A stretch of 64,000 nucleotides of DNA from Olsenella sp. KGMB02461 (GTDB taxonomy: Bacteria > Actinomycetota > Coriobacteriia > Coriobacteriales > Atopobiaceae), in NCBI RefSeq assembly GCF_012584445.1, contig NZ_JABAHI010000012.1, positions 124,001-188,000 of the forward strand. The letters are read 5' to 3'. The translations under genes and the position numbers were made by a program. Shown in pieces: positions 35,038 through 43,892 of the stretch. Under the pieces are notes generated by a model. The model saw nothing but the letters and a program-made list of their open reading frames with translations, was not told the DNA's origin and made no database searches. How positions within the stretch are numbered: the stretch's first letter is position 1; each line of letters begins with the position of its first letter.

Positions 35038-35502
35038 ATGGCTTCACGCACGTCTGAGCCGGGTATTCGCCCGGGTCCCATGAGCCTGTTGGTGCTTACC
35101 CTGGTGGTGTGTTTATCGGTGCTTTGCTGCTTGGCATTGGCTACCGCTGCAGCCTCCAACCACAGGGCAGAGGTGCAGACTTCCATCATGGTGGACTCCT
35201 ATGCCAACGAGCTGGAGGCTCAAGAGCTTTTGAGCCATGCATCGGAGCTCTGCGCCGCCTCGGGCGCGCAAGGCCTTGCGACTTTGGCTCAACAGGCCTC
35301 GCAGCTTTGGCCGGATTGCGCTGCCAGCTATGAGGAAGGCAGGCTTCAAGCCTACTTTGCGCAGCCTTCGGGACGCTCGCTGACCGTCGTGTTGAGCGTA
35401 GGCCCAGAGGGGCGGCTGGAAATCGAGAGCTGGTGCGCCGGCATGGAGTGGGAGGAGCCTTCCGGCCAATGGTGGCCTGGGCCCTCATCGGCCACGCCCT
35501 AA
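35038..35502 (+). CDS. Pilus-operon membrane protein, unknown family
   Basis: A 154-aa protein with one membrane helix near the N-terminus (SLLVLTLVVCLSVLCCLALATAAA) preceded by GIRPGP. Its helical stem and small exterior domain (SGRSLTVVLSVGPEGRLEIES) match the topology of the preceding pseudopilin-like proteins. The Glu5 residue is missing, as in GspK-type tip subunits. It lies 3 nt after the previous gene. Function inferred from context only. Confidence 0.7.
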   Translation: MASRTSEPGIRPGPMSLLVLTLVVCLSVLCCLALATAAASNHRAEVQTSIMVDSYANELEAQELLSHASELCAASGAQGLATLAQQASQLWPDCAASYEEGRLQAYFAQPSGRSLTVVLSVGPEGRLEIESWCAGMEWEEPSGQWWPGPSSATP

Positions 35503-35573
35503 AGGGGCGGCGGCGACTTTAGCTGCAACCTTTGTTCTGTTGTGCCCTTTGTTCAGACCTCAAGGAGGATCTA

Positions 35574-36647
35574 GTGGATATCTCTGCATTGCTTGCTTCT
35601 ATGATCGAGAAGAACGCCTCGGACGTGTTCTTTGTGGCGGGCTTGCCTATCACCTGGGCCTCCGCAGGGCAGCAACACCGGCTTGACGGCGGCCCCCTCA
35701 TGCCTCAGGACACCCAGGAGGTCGTCGAGGCAATCTACGGGTTGGCGGGCCGCTATATGGCGCCGTTTCTGGAGTCTCGCAACCACGACGACGACTTCTC
35801 CTTTGCCGTGGGCGGCGTGGGCCGCTTCAGGGTGAACGTCTTTAGGCAGCGCGGCAGTCTAGGGGCGGTGATCCGCGTGATCCCCTTCGCGCTGCCACGT
35901 CCCGATGAGTTGGGCATCCCAAGCCAGGTCATGGACTGCGCCTCCTTCAACAAGGGGTTGGTGCTGGTCACAGGCCCTGCCGGCGCGGGCAAGTCAACCA
36001 CTTTGGCCTGCCTTATCGACCGCTTGAACCACAGCCGCTCGGGCCACATCGTGACCATGGAAGACCCCATCGAGTTCGTGCACAGGCACAATACCTGCAT
36101 CGTGACCCAGCGCGAGGTCCCCACCGATGTGGCTACCTATGGCGAGGCCCTTCGCAGCGCCATGCGCGAGAGCCCCGACGTCATCTTGCTGGGAGAGATG
36201 CGCGACCGCGAGACGGTGTCCACTGCGGTGACTGCGGCAGAGACCGCTCAGCTGCTTTTCTCCACTCTGCACACTACCGGAGGCGCCTCCACCATCGACC
36301 GCATCGTGGACTTCTTCGATCCGGCCCAACAGCACCAGATTCGCCTGCAGTTGGCCATGGTGCTTCAGGCGGTGGTCTCCCAGCAGCTGGTGCCCACAGT
36401 TGACGGGGGAGTGGCGGCGGCTTTCGAAGTCATGGTGGCCAACACCGCCATCCGCAACCTCATCCGCGAGCAAAAGACCCATCAGATCGACTCGGTCATC
36501 GCCGCCAGCGCCCAGGAAGGCATGATCTCCATGGACGCCAGCCTCTTCGAGCTGGTGAAATCAGGCCAGGTAAGCTCTGAGACCGCCCTGCGCTACGCCA
36601 ACCATACCGAGTCGCTGGCGCGTCGCCTCAAGGCAGCGGGGCTCTAA
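35574..36647 (+). CDS. pilT: PilT-like type IV pilus retraction ATPase
   Basis: A 357-aa protein starting with GTG after a textbook AAGGAGG; longer frames upstream are not needed. Secretion-ATPase motifs run in order: Walker A GPAGAGKST, Asp box EDPIEF, Walker B ESPDVILLGEMRD and His box AAETAQLLFSTLHTT. The N-terminal block IEKNASDVFFVAGLPITW and the C-terminal LVKSGQVSSETALRYA resemble PilT rather than GspE/PilB. It would power fibre retraction. As the only ATPase in this operon, it needs an extension ATPase from elsewhere, or it serves both directions. Confidence 0.92.
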   Translation: MDISALLASMIEKNASDVFFVAGLPITWASAGQQHRLDGGPLMPQDTQEVVEAIYGLAGRYMAPFLESRNHDDDFSFAVGGVGRFRVNVFRQRGSLGAVIRVIPFALPRPDELGIPSQVMDCASFNKGLVLVTGPAGAGKSTTLACLIDRLNHSRSGHIVTMEDPIEFVHRHNTCIVTQREVPTDVATYGEALRSAMRESPDVILLGEMRDRETVSTAVTAAETAQLLFSTLHTTGGASTIDRIVDFFDPAQQHQIRLQLAMVLQAVVSQQLVPTVDGGVAAAFEVMVANTAIRNLIREQKTHQIDSVIAASAQEGMISMDASLFELVKSGQVSSETALRYANHTESLARRLKAAGL

Positions 36648-36749
36648 AACGCACGGGTGCGCGCCGGGTCAAAAAGCCTACAATTGTAAGCATATTTTAT
36701 AGGGATCCAGGGATGCCCTAGGCATACTTGCAATAGTCAGGGATCAGCT

Positions 36750-37754
36750 ATGACCATCTTTCATGCTCCTGCCATAGGCGCCAATGGAGACAGCTCCTGC
36801 TCTGTGGTTGGGGCCGAAGTCTCCCAAGAGTTCCTTGACCGCATTCCGGGCGGCATCTTTCGCTACTGCGCAGACGACGAGGGGCGCCTGGATTTTGTCA
36901 ATCGCGGGCTGCTTGAGATGTTTGGCTGCCAGACCTACGAGGAGTTCATGGCATTCACCCATGGCAGTTTTTGGGGCATGGTGCATCCCAGTGACCAGGA
37001 GCGGGTGCGTGCGGCATGCGACCCCGCGGTGGTGCAAAAGGATCGGGTGCGCTACCGCATCGTGCGCAAGGACGGCCGGGTGCGCTGGGTGGACGACCAC
37101 GGGCAGCATGTGGTGGATTCAGGGGGGAACTCCTGGTTCTATGTGACCCTGCTGGACGTGACCGAGATGGTTGAGCTGCAAGATCAGCTCAACCAGGCTG
37201 CCGAGCAGCTGGAAGCCATCGCCATGCTGGACACTTTCCAGCAGCGTGCCGAGGAAGACGAGCTCACCCGGGTCCTCAATCGCTCGGGGGTAAAACGCCA
37301 TATCAACGAGCTGCTGGCTGAAGCCAATGGCCGCCCCTGCACCTTCTTCATTATGGACATCGACGACTTCAAGTACATCAACGACACCTTTGGACACCCC
37401 GAGGGCGATGAGGTGCTGCGGTCGTTGGCCCGGCACCTGCGCAACACCGTGCGCCGCGACGACGTGGTGGGCCGCATGGGCGGAGACGAGTTCGTGGTCT
37501 TCTGCATGGGCCTTGGCGAAGGCCCTGCCAGGGAGTCTCTGGCTTCTCGCCTGCGCCAATGGAGCCAAGACGTGCAGGAGCGCGCATACCCCTATGAAGC
37601 GCCTACCCTTTCCATGGGCGTCGCGAGCTCATCGGACTCTTCTGTGGCCCTCCACGAGCTTTACTCCCAAGCCGACGCCGCGCTCTACAGGGCCAAGGAT
37701 TCCGGCAAAAACCAGGTATGCTTCTCAGCCGAGAAGGACGAGCTAACAAATTAA
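36750..37754 (+). CDS. PAS-GGDEF diguanylate cyclase
   Basis: A 334-aa soluble protein. A PAS/PAC domain covers residues ~25-145 (IPGGIFRYC, DGRVRWVDDHGQ, LLDVTEM), a short coiled linker follows, then a GGDEF domain with DELTRVLNR, MDIDDFKYINDTFGH and the intact signature GRMGGDEFVVF. The product-inhibition I-site RxxD (RRDD) lies five residues before GGDEF, so activity is probably feedback-controlled. It makes c-di-GMP from GTP in response to an unknown cytoplasmic cue. It sits directly after pilT, and c-di-GMP control of pili is common. Confidence 0.93.
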   Translation: MTIFHAPAIGANGDSSCSVVGAEVSQEFLDRIPGGIFRYCADDEGRLDFVNRGLLEMFGCQTYEEFMAFTHGSFWGMVHPSDQERVRAACDPAVVQKDRVRYRIVRKDGRVRWVDDHGQHVVDSGGNSWFYVTLLDVTEMVELQDQLNQAAEQLEAIAMLDTFQQRAEEDELTRVLNRSGVKRHINELLAEANGRPCTFFIMDIDDFKYINDTFGHPEGDEVLRSLARHLRNTVRRDDVVGRMGGDEFVVFCMGLGEGPARESLASRLRQWSQDVQERAYPYEAPTLSMGVASSSDSSVALHELYSQADAALYRAKDSGKNQVCFSAEKDELTN

Positions 37755-38196
37755 TAGATATAGATGCGACTTCGCGGCAGGGCAGCGCCGATGCTGCCCT
37801 GGCTACTGATATGTGAAAATCTGAGATATAAGTAGTCGAACCTCGGGGAATGCACCTTATTTTTGTTAATAAAGCAATCAGTAAAGCAATGGTATCTGGT
37901 TGCCCTACGGCATCGCTGCGTTGGAGTTCGTGAGGGAATAATAAAAAATAGATATTGAAATATATAGTTGAGGTTGGCAGACAAGGGAATTCTGCGCGCC
38001 GTTATCGAGAACGGCCATCGATATGTTATACGTGAACTGGTATTATAAGGGGACAATTTCCATCGCTCGGAATTCTCGATAGATTGATTGGCTTAGGGAT
38101 GGCTTTAGGGATGTCTTGCCAGGTTTGGCAGGCATCCTAAATCTGAGGGTAGTCCTTCTCGGCACATGCCTTTATGCCCTGGGCCGGGGAGGACCT
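37755..38196. other. Intergenic region upstream of the hybrid kinase
   Basis: 442 bases, AT-rich, with no gene. A 9-bp hairpin (CAGGGCAGC/GCTGCCCTG, 37778-37801) follows the cyclase gene without a T-tract, and GCCGTT/AACGGC forms a small hairpin near 38000. One TGCCGAGAA word (reverse) lies at 38156-38164 in the leader. Confidence 0.5.
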
Positions 38197-41157
38197 ATGG
38201 CACAAGAGAAGAAGCCTCTGCGTTTTTGGTCGCGCTCGCAAAAGAGCTCTCCCATCACCCGCACCTTGATCATGGGCATCGTCTTTATGGTCGTGGTGTT
38301 TGGCGCAGGCATGGCCTATCTGGGGTTCATCGAGGACAGCCTTTGGAAGAACACCGTCGACGATGCGCTGGAGATCACCGACCAAAGCGCCCATGCGTTC
38401 GAGGTGTACCTGGAGAAAGACCTTAAAAAGCTCGATATCTTGGTGTCTGTGCTGGAGCCCATAAGCTCCGAGGACACCTCGGCCATCATCGACCACTGCG
38501 CCTACTTCAACAAGGCGCAGAACGTCTACGGAGTCGTCAACCTCAATACCGGATACCTCTATACCGGCACTGAGACCGAGGGCATCAAGCTCCCTGAGGC
38601 CACCATCGAAGCCTATCGCAACTTCCCTGACCGCGGCGTGAGGGAGCCCTATAAGGGCGACTATACGGGCCTCACCATGATCGGCTACTACCAGCGCATC
38701 GACTTTGCCGACGGGGTGCCGGCCATGGTCTATGAGAGCGCGCCGGTCTCGCGCATCTCTCAAGAGTTCACCATGTCGTTCTACGACGATTCAGGCTTTT
38801 CCTACATCGTGAACAGCAATGGGGACGTGTTGGTGCGCCCTGAGAGCCGCTACTCGAACGATGTGCAGTCCAACATCATCGAAGCGGTGCAGAAAGGCGA
38901 CAACAGCGACGAGTCCATTGCGTCTTTGGCTGCGAGCCTCACAGAGGGCAAGTCCGGCGTGGTGCGCATGGAGCTGGACGACCGCCCCTGCGTCATGGCG
39001 TTTGTGCCCATAGCCAACGCCGACGGCTGGTCCATGGTCTCCGTCATCCCCGACGCCGTCATCATGGAGCAAGGCAACAACATCATCGGGACCTCGTCGC
39101 TGGTGCTGCTCTTGGTGGTCGCTGTTATCGGCAGCATGGCGTTTTTGGGCTATGCGGCGTCTAGGTTCAACCGCTCCATTAAGGCGCAGAGCGCAGAGAC
39201 CCAAGCCCGGGAGGAGCTTTTCTCGGCATTGGCAAGCACCACCGACGAGATCTTCCTCATGCTGAGCACAGACCCTCTGAGGGTCGATTACGTGAGCCCC
39301 AATGTGGACAAGCTTCTGGCCATCAGCCCCGAGGAAGTGCGCGAGGACTGCAGCGTGCTCGACCTTGAGGGAGACGCCGAGCCGCTGGATTCCCAGCTGC
39401 TCAGGCAGGGGCACACGGTCGTGCGCGAGGGAGAGCGCTCCAACCGCGCCACCGGCGAGCGCCGGTGGTTCACCGACAGCGTCTATGACGTCGAGATCAA
39501 CGGCGAGCGGCGCTGCATGGCGGTGCTGTCCGACCGCACCCGCGAGCGCCATAACGAGGAAGTGCTGAGGGACGCGCTCTCGGTGGCCGAGGTGGCCAAC
39601 GACTCCAAGAGCACCTTCCTTTCCAATGTGAGCCACGACATCCGCACGCCCATGAACGCCATCGTGGGCTTGACCACCCTGTTGCAGAGAGACGCCGACA
39701 ACCCCGAGCTGGTGCGCGAGCACACCCGCAAGATCTCGGCCTCGTCCCAGCATATGCTAGGCCTGCTCAACGACGTGCTGGACATGTCCAAGATCGAGAG
39801 CGGCAAGACGACCCTCAACCTGTCTGAGTTCGACCTCTCCGAGCTGGCCGAGGAAGTGGTCACCATCGTGCGCCCCCAGGCCAAGGCCAAAGACCAGCAT
39901 TTCACGGTCAACGTCACAGGAGTGCGCGACGACCTGGTGGTGGGCGACAAGCTGCGCATCAACCAGATATTAATCAATATTCTCACCAATGCGGTGAAGT
40001 ACACCCCTCAGGGCGGGACCATCGCCTTCGAGCTCCGCCAAAAGCCCAGCCTCAATCAGAACTTCGTGCATCTGCAGTTCAGCGTTGCCGACAATGGCAT
40101 GGGCATGTCGCCGGAGTTTTTGGAGACCCTGTTCGACCCCTTCACCCGTGAGGAGAACTCCGTCACCAACCGCATCCAGGGCACAGGGCTGGGCTTGGCC
40201 ATCACCAAGAACCTGGTAGAGCTTATGGGCGGCGCCATCTCTGTGGAGAGCGAGCTTGGCAAAGGCAGCACCTTTGTGGTGAATCTTGAGCTCAAGGCCG
40301 CCGAGCAGCGAGACAACGCGGAGTTCTTCAAATCGCTGGGCATTGGGAGCGCCCTGATTGTCGACGATGACAAGAGCATCTGCGCCGAGGTGATGGCTAC
40401 CATGGCAAACACCGGTGTGGAGATGCAGTTCGCCCTGGACGGCGCCACTGCGGTGACCATGGCCGCAGACGCCCAGCGGGCAGGCGAGGGCTACGGGCTG
40501 GTCATCCTGGATTGGAAGATGCCGGGCATGGACGGCGCGCAGACGGCCCGGGCCATTCGCGCGGTGGTACCAGAGAACGTGCCCATCATGGTGCTTACCG
40601 CCTTTGACCGCGCGGACGCCGAGGAGGCCTGCGAAGGCATGGGAGTGGACGGCTTCCTTCAGAAGCCCTTCTTCCTTTCGAGTCTCACGCTGCTGTTAGA
40701 AGAGCTCTATCTCAAGAAGGACCGCGAGCCGGCGCAGCCGGTGGCCTTGGAAGGCCGTCATTTCCTTGCGGCCGAGGACAACGAGCTCTCCGCCTCCATC
40801 TTGGAAGAGCTGCTTTCTATGGAAGGGGCCACTGTGGAGCTGGCTTCCAACGGCCAGGAGGCGGTGGAGAAGTTCGAAGCCTCCCAGCCGGGCACCTTCG
40901 ACGCCATCCTCATGGATGTGCAGATGCCGCTTATGGATGGCTATGAGGCGACTCGGGCCATCCGGGCCAGCAGCCATCCTGAGGCTACAAAGATCCCCAT
41001 CATCGCCATGACTGCCAACGCCTTTGTGGACGACGTGGCTGACGCCTTGGAGGCAGGCATGGACATGCACATGGCCAAACCCGTGGACATCTCGACGCTG
41101 GGCAGCGTGCTGTCTGAGGCTGAGGCGAAGCGCGCCGCGGTGCAGGAGGACGCATGA
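38197..41157 (+). CDS. Hybrid sensor histidine kinase with two receiver domains
   Basis: A 986-aa protein. TM1 at residues ~23-45, an extracellular Cache-like sensor (~46-295), TM2 (~298-322), a PAS-like linker (~340-450), HisKA with NVSHDIRTPMNA (~477), HATPase with NQILINILTNAVKYT, DNGMGM and GTGLGLAI (~590-705), REC1 (~718-840, acceptor in LVILDWKMPG) and REC2 (~855-975, ILMDVQMPLMDG). No HPt domain is included; a free HPt is encoded two genes further on. The start is the ATG after GGGGAGGA. The next gene overlaps by 4 nt. It is a phosphorelay input that probably feeds the HD-GYP regulator through the HPt. Confidence 0.95.
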   Translation: MAQEKKPLRFWSRSQKSSPITRTLIMGIVFMVVVFGAGMAYLGFIEDSLWKNTVDDALEITDQSAHAFEVYLEKDLKKLDILVSVLEPISSEDTSAIIDHCAYFNKAQNVYGVVNLNTGYLYTGTETEGIKLPEATIEAYRNFPDRGVREPYKGDYTGLTMIGYYQRIDFADGVPAMVYESAPVSRISQEFTMSFYDDSGFSYIVNSNGDVLVRPESRYSNDVQSNIIEAVQKGDNSDESIASLAASLTEGKSGVVRMELDDRPCVMAFVPIANADGWSMVSVIPDAVIMEQGNNIIGTSSLVLLLVVAVIGSMAFLGYAASRFNRSIKAQSAETQAREELFSALASTTDEIFLMLSTDPLRVDYVSPNVDKLLAISPEEVREDCSVLDLEGDAEPLDSQLLRQGHTVVREGERSNRATGERRWFTDSVYDVEINGERRCMAVLSDRTRERHNEEVLRDALSVAEVANDSKSTFLSNVSHDIRTPMNAIVGLTTLLQRDADNPELVREHTRKISASSQHMLGLLNDVLDMSKIESGKTTLNLSEFDLSELAEEVVTIVRPQAKAKDQHFTVNVTGVRDDLVVGDKLRINQILINILTNAVKYTPQGGTIAFELRQKPSLNQNFVHLQFSVADNGMGMSPEFLETLFDPFTREENSVTNRIQGTGLGLAITKNLVELMGGAISVESELGKGSTFVVNLELKAAEQRDNAEFFKSLGIGSALIVDDDKSICAEVMATMANTGVEMQFALDGATAVTMAADAQRAGEGYGLVILDWKMPGMDGAQTARAIRAVVPENVPIMVLTAFDRADAEEACEGMGVDGFLQKPFFLSSLTLLLEELYLKKDREPAQPVALEGRHFLAAEDNELSASILEELLSMEGATVELASNGQEAVEKFEASQPGTFDAILMDVQMPLMDGYEATRAIRASSHPEATKIPIIAMTANAFVDDVADALEAGMDMHMAKPVDISTLGSVLSEAEAKRAAVQEDA

Positions 41158-42113
41158 GGCGCTCCTGGAGTCGCACCCTGGGGGTCATGTGCTTGTCGGC
41201 AGCCTTGGCTTTGACGGGCTGTGGAGGCGGTGGGGCTTCCTCTGACCCCGCTCAAGCCCCAGGGGGCCAAGAGAGCCAAAACGGCCAAGAGACCTCAGGG
41301 CCTTCGTGGCAGGCACCTTCCGAGGTGCGCGCCTATAGCTACAGCGCCCAAGACGCCCAGGGAGCCAATGGGGCCACGGTCGACGTCTCCCATGCCAACC
41401 AGGGAGTGGTGTTCGCCACTGCCCCAGGGGACGTGCGCTATAAGTTCCAAGTGCTCTGCGGAGACGGTTCCTACAACTACGACGTCCCTGCCGATGGGAG
41501 CCCCGTGGCCTGCCCCATCAACCTAGGGAACGGCAGCTACACCTTCAAGGTGATGCGCAACGTGCAAGGCAACTCCTATGTGGAGGTGCTTGCCGTGCCC
41601 CTTGAGGTGACCCTGGAAAGCGACGCGGACCCCTACCTCATCCCTACGGTCTTTTGCGACTACGAGCCTTCCAGCGAGGTGGTGGCCCGCGCCAAGGAGA
41701 TCGCCGGCAAAAGCGAGAACCAAGGGGACGTGGTGCGCGACGTCTATGCCTGGGTGTGCGACAACGTGGCCTACGACGAGGCCAAGGCGGCCCAGTTGGC
41801 TACGGGCACCGGCTATGTGCCCGATCCCGACGAGACGCTGGCTTCTGGCAAGGGCATCTGCCTGGACTACTCTGCGTTGGCCGGAGCCATGCTGCGCAGC
41901 CTGGGCATTCCCTGCCAGGTGGTCACCGGCTACGTGGATCCCGGCGATCTCTACCATGCCTGGAATATGGTGCGCATCGACGGGACGTGGCACGGCGTCC
42001 TTGTGACCCTCGACCCCGATACCTGGGGACGCATGGACACCACCTTTGGGTCGGCCGGCGCCGGCAAGACGGTGGGCGACGGCACGGGGTATCGAGATCG
42101 ATACATCTACTGA
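41154..42113 (+). CDS. Lipoprotein with transglutaminase-like cysteine-protease domain
   Basis: A 319-aa protein. The signal peptide ends in a lipobox ALTGC (Cys at ~residue 23), followed by a Gly/Ser/Gln-rich spacer. A beta-sandwich-like part precedes a transglutaminase-like core with Cys in GICLDYSALAGAMLRSLG, His in LYHAWNMV and Asp in LDPDTW, so the triad is intact. It is surface-anchored. It overlaps the kinase gene by 4 nt, implying a joint role, for example sensing or modifying a wall or extracellular protein that controls the kinase. Such proteins are recurrent in Gram-positives, but their substrates are rarely known. Confidence 0.88.
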   Translation: MRRSWSRTLGVMCLSAALALTGCGGGGASSDPAQAPGGQESQNGQETSGPSWQAPSEVRAYSYSAQDAQGANGATVDVSHANQGVVFATAPGDVRYKFQVLCGDGSYNYDVPADGSPVACPINLGNGSYTFKVMRNVQGNSYVEVLAVPLEVTLESDADPYLIPTVFCDYEPSSEVVARAKEIAGKSENQGDVVRDVYAWVCDNVAYDEAKAAQLATGTGYVPDPDETLASGKGICLDYSALAGAMLRSLGIPCQVVTGYVDPGDLYHAWNMVRIDGTWHGVLVTLDPDTWGRMDTTFGSAGAGKTVGDGTGYRDRYIY

Positions 42114-42166
42114 ACGGTTGGCGGCGGACAGGCAATGGTACCTATGAGCAGCGATGAGGAGCGGCG

Positions 42167-43381
42167 ATGATCAACCAAATCTTGAGGGATATGGGTCGGC
42201 AGACCATCCTCGTGGTGGATGACTCCTATCTCAATCGCGAAATACTCAAAGACATCCTGTCGCCCGACTACCAGATCGTCGAGGCCGTGGACGGCGTCGA
42301 GGCGGTCACGCTTTTGGAGGCTCGCTGCAAAGAGCTGTCGCTGGTGATCTTGGACATCAACATGCCTCGCCTCGACGGTTTTGGGGTGCTTCAAGAGATG
42401 AACGACCGCGGTTGGATCGACCGAGTGCCGGTGGTGACCATCTCGGCGGAGGACAGCTCCCAGTTCATCGAGCGCGCCTACTCGCTGGGCGTGACCGATT
42501 TCATCAGCCGCCCCTTTCATGAGATCGTGGTGCGCCAGCGCGTGAGCAACACCATCCAGCTCTACCAGAAGCAGCACGAGCTCTTAAGCCTGGTCACCTC
42601 CCAGATGCTCGAGCGGGAGCGCCAGAACAACCTCATGGTGTCGATCCTCGCGCACATCGTCGAGTTCCATAACGGCGAAAGCGGGTTGCACGTGGTGCAT
42701 ATCTCCACCATGGCGAACATACTGTTGAAGCACATGAAGCGCCGCGACCCCAACCTGGTGCTGGAGCGCGGCGAAGTGGCTTGCATCACCATGGCCTCTG
42801 CCCTGCACGACATAGGCAAGATCGCCATCCCTCCCGAGATCATCAACAAACCGGGCCGGCTTACCAACGAAGAGTTCGCCATCATGAAGACCCATAGCGA
42901 AAAGGGTGCGGAAATGCTGGAGAACCTCCCTATCTTCCAGGACGAGCCTCTGGTGCGCTGCGCCCATGACATCTGCCGCTGGCATCATGAGCGTTGGGAC
43001 GGCCGAGGCTACCCCGACGGCCTGAAGGGCGACGAGATCCCCTTGAGCGCCCAGGTGGTGTCTTTGGCCGACGTGTATGACGCCCTCACCAGCGAGCGCG
43101 TCTACAAGCCCGCCTACGACCATCGCACCGCCATGCGCATGATTCTGGACGGCGAGTGCGGGCAGTTCAATCCCCAGCTCATGGCATGTTTGGAAGATGC
43201 GGCCGACGAGATCCAGCGAGACCTTGGCTCCAGCAGCCTGGAGACTGTAAGCCATGCGGGCGTCGTGGCGGTGATCTCGCAGATCGAGGAGATCGACGAG
43301 CTCTCAGAGGTAGACAAAGAGTCCATGCTCTCCGATGTGGCCTCGTTGGTGGAGTCGGAACTATTCGAGGCCCAAGCCTAA
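42167..43381 (+). CDS. Response regulator with HD-GYP c-di-GMP phosphodiesterase domain
   Basis: A 404-aa protein. REC domain with acidic D18-D19 and acceptor D63 (LVILDINMPRLDG), a helical linker (~130-165), then HD-GYP with SALHDIGKIAIP, THSEKGAEM, HHERWDGRGYP and LADVYDALTSERVYK. All metal-binding and GYP residues are visible, so it should degrade c-di-GMP. Its RBS is GAGGAG. The adjacent HPt and upstream hybrid kinase give a complete relay ending in c-di-GMP breakdown, counteracting the cyclase encoded at 36.7 kb. Confidence 0.95.
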   Translation: MINQILRDMGRQTILVVDDSYLNREILKDILSPDYQIVEAVDGVEAVTLLEARCKELSLVILDINMPRLDGFGVLQEMNDRGWIDRVPVVTISAEDSSQFIERAYSLGVTDFISRPFHEIVVRQRVSNTIQLYQKQHELLSLVTSQMLERERQNNLMVSILAHIVEFHNGESGLHVVHISTMANILLKHMKRRDPNLVLERGEVACITMASALHDIGKIAIPPEIINKPGRLTNEEFAIMKTHSEKGAEMLENLPIFQDEPLVRCAHDICRWHHERWDGRGYPDGLKGDEIPLSAQVVSLADVYDALTSERVYKPAYDHRTAMRMILDGECGQFNPQLMACLEDAADEIQRDLGSSSLETVSHAGVVAVISQIEEIDELSEVDKESMLSDVASLVESELFEAQA

Positions 43382-43392
43382 AGGGGGACCCT

Positions 43393-43797
43393 ATGAGCCA
43401 GCAGCAATCAGGCGCCTCTGCGTGCCGAGAAACCCCGCAGCCTTCTTTGGAAGAGTTCTACCAGGCCGCCGGCGGCTCCTATGAAGAGGTGTTGGGACGC
43501 CTTCGCAGCCCGGACCGCATCCTGCGTTTCCTACAGCTTTTCGCCAAGGACCCGAGCTTTGCCACCCTCGAGGAGTCTATGGCCGCCCAGGATGAAGAGG
43601 CAGCCTTCAGGGCCTCCCACACCCTCAAAGGCTCTGCGGGCAATATGGGGCTCACGCAGCTGGCGCAGTCTGCCAGCGACCTATGCGAGGCCCTTCGTGC
43701 CCACCAATGGGACGAGGCCTGCGCGTTGCTGCCAGACACCCAAGAGGCCTACCGGCGGTTCGGCGATGCCTTCCGCCAGTCTATCGGCGAGTTCTGA
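43393..43797 (+). CDS. HPt phosphotransfer protein
   Basis: A 134-aa protein starting MSQQQSGASACRETP, 11 nt after the HD-GYP gene, with GGGGG ahead of the ATG. The HPt signature is AFRASHTLKGSAGNMG with phospho-accepting His76, followed by the helical tail of the four-helix bundle. It should shuttle phosphate from the hybrid kinase receiver to the HD-GYP regulator. A TGCCGAGAA word lies in its 5' coding part, in a frame giving Cys-Arg-Glu-Thr, and another lies just after the stop codon. Confidence 0.93.
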   Translation: MSQQQSGASACRETPQPSLEEFYQAAGGSYEEVLGRLRSPDRILRFLQLFAKDPSFATLEESMAAQDEEAAFRASHTLKGSAGNMGLTQLAQSASDLCEALRAHQWDEACALLPDTQEAYRRFGDAFRQSIGEF

Positions 43798-43840
43798 GGC
43801 AGCCCTTCTCGGCAGGCAATTCAAAGCTCCGCACACAAAG

Positions 43841-43870
43841 GGCTTCGCTGGATGGAGCGAAGCCTTTTTT
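43841..43870 (+). terminator. Terminator closing the phosphorelay operon
   Basis: GGCTTCGCT and AGCGAAGCC form a perfect 9-bp stem with a 6-nt loop followed by six T. It also lies between convergent genes (HPt and purL). Confidence 0.92.
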
Positions 43871-43892
43871 AGTGCGCAGATGAAGCTAGGGT

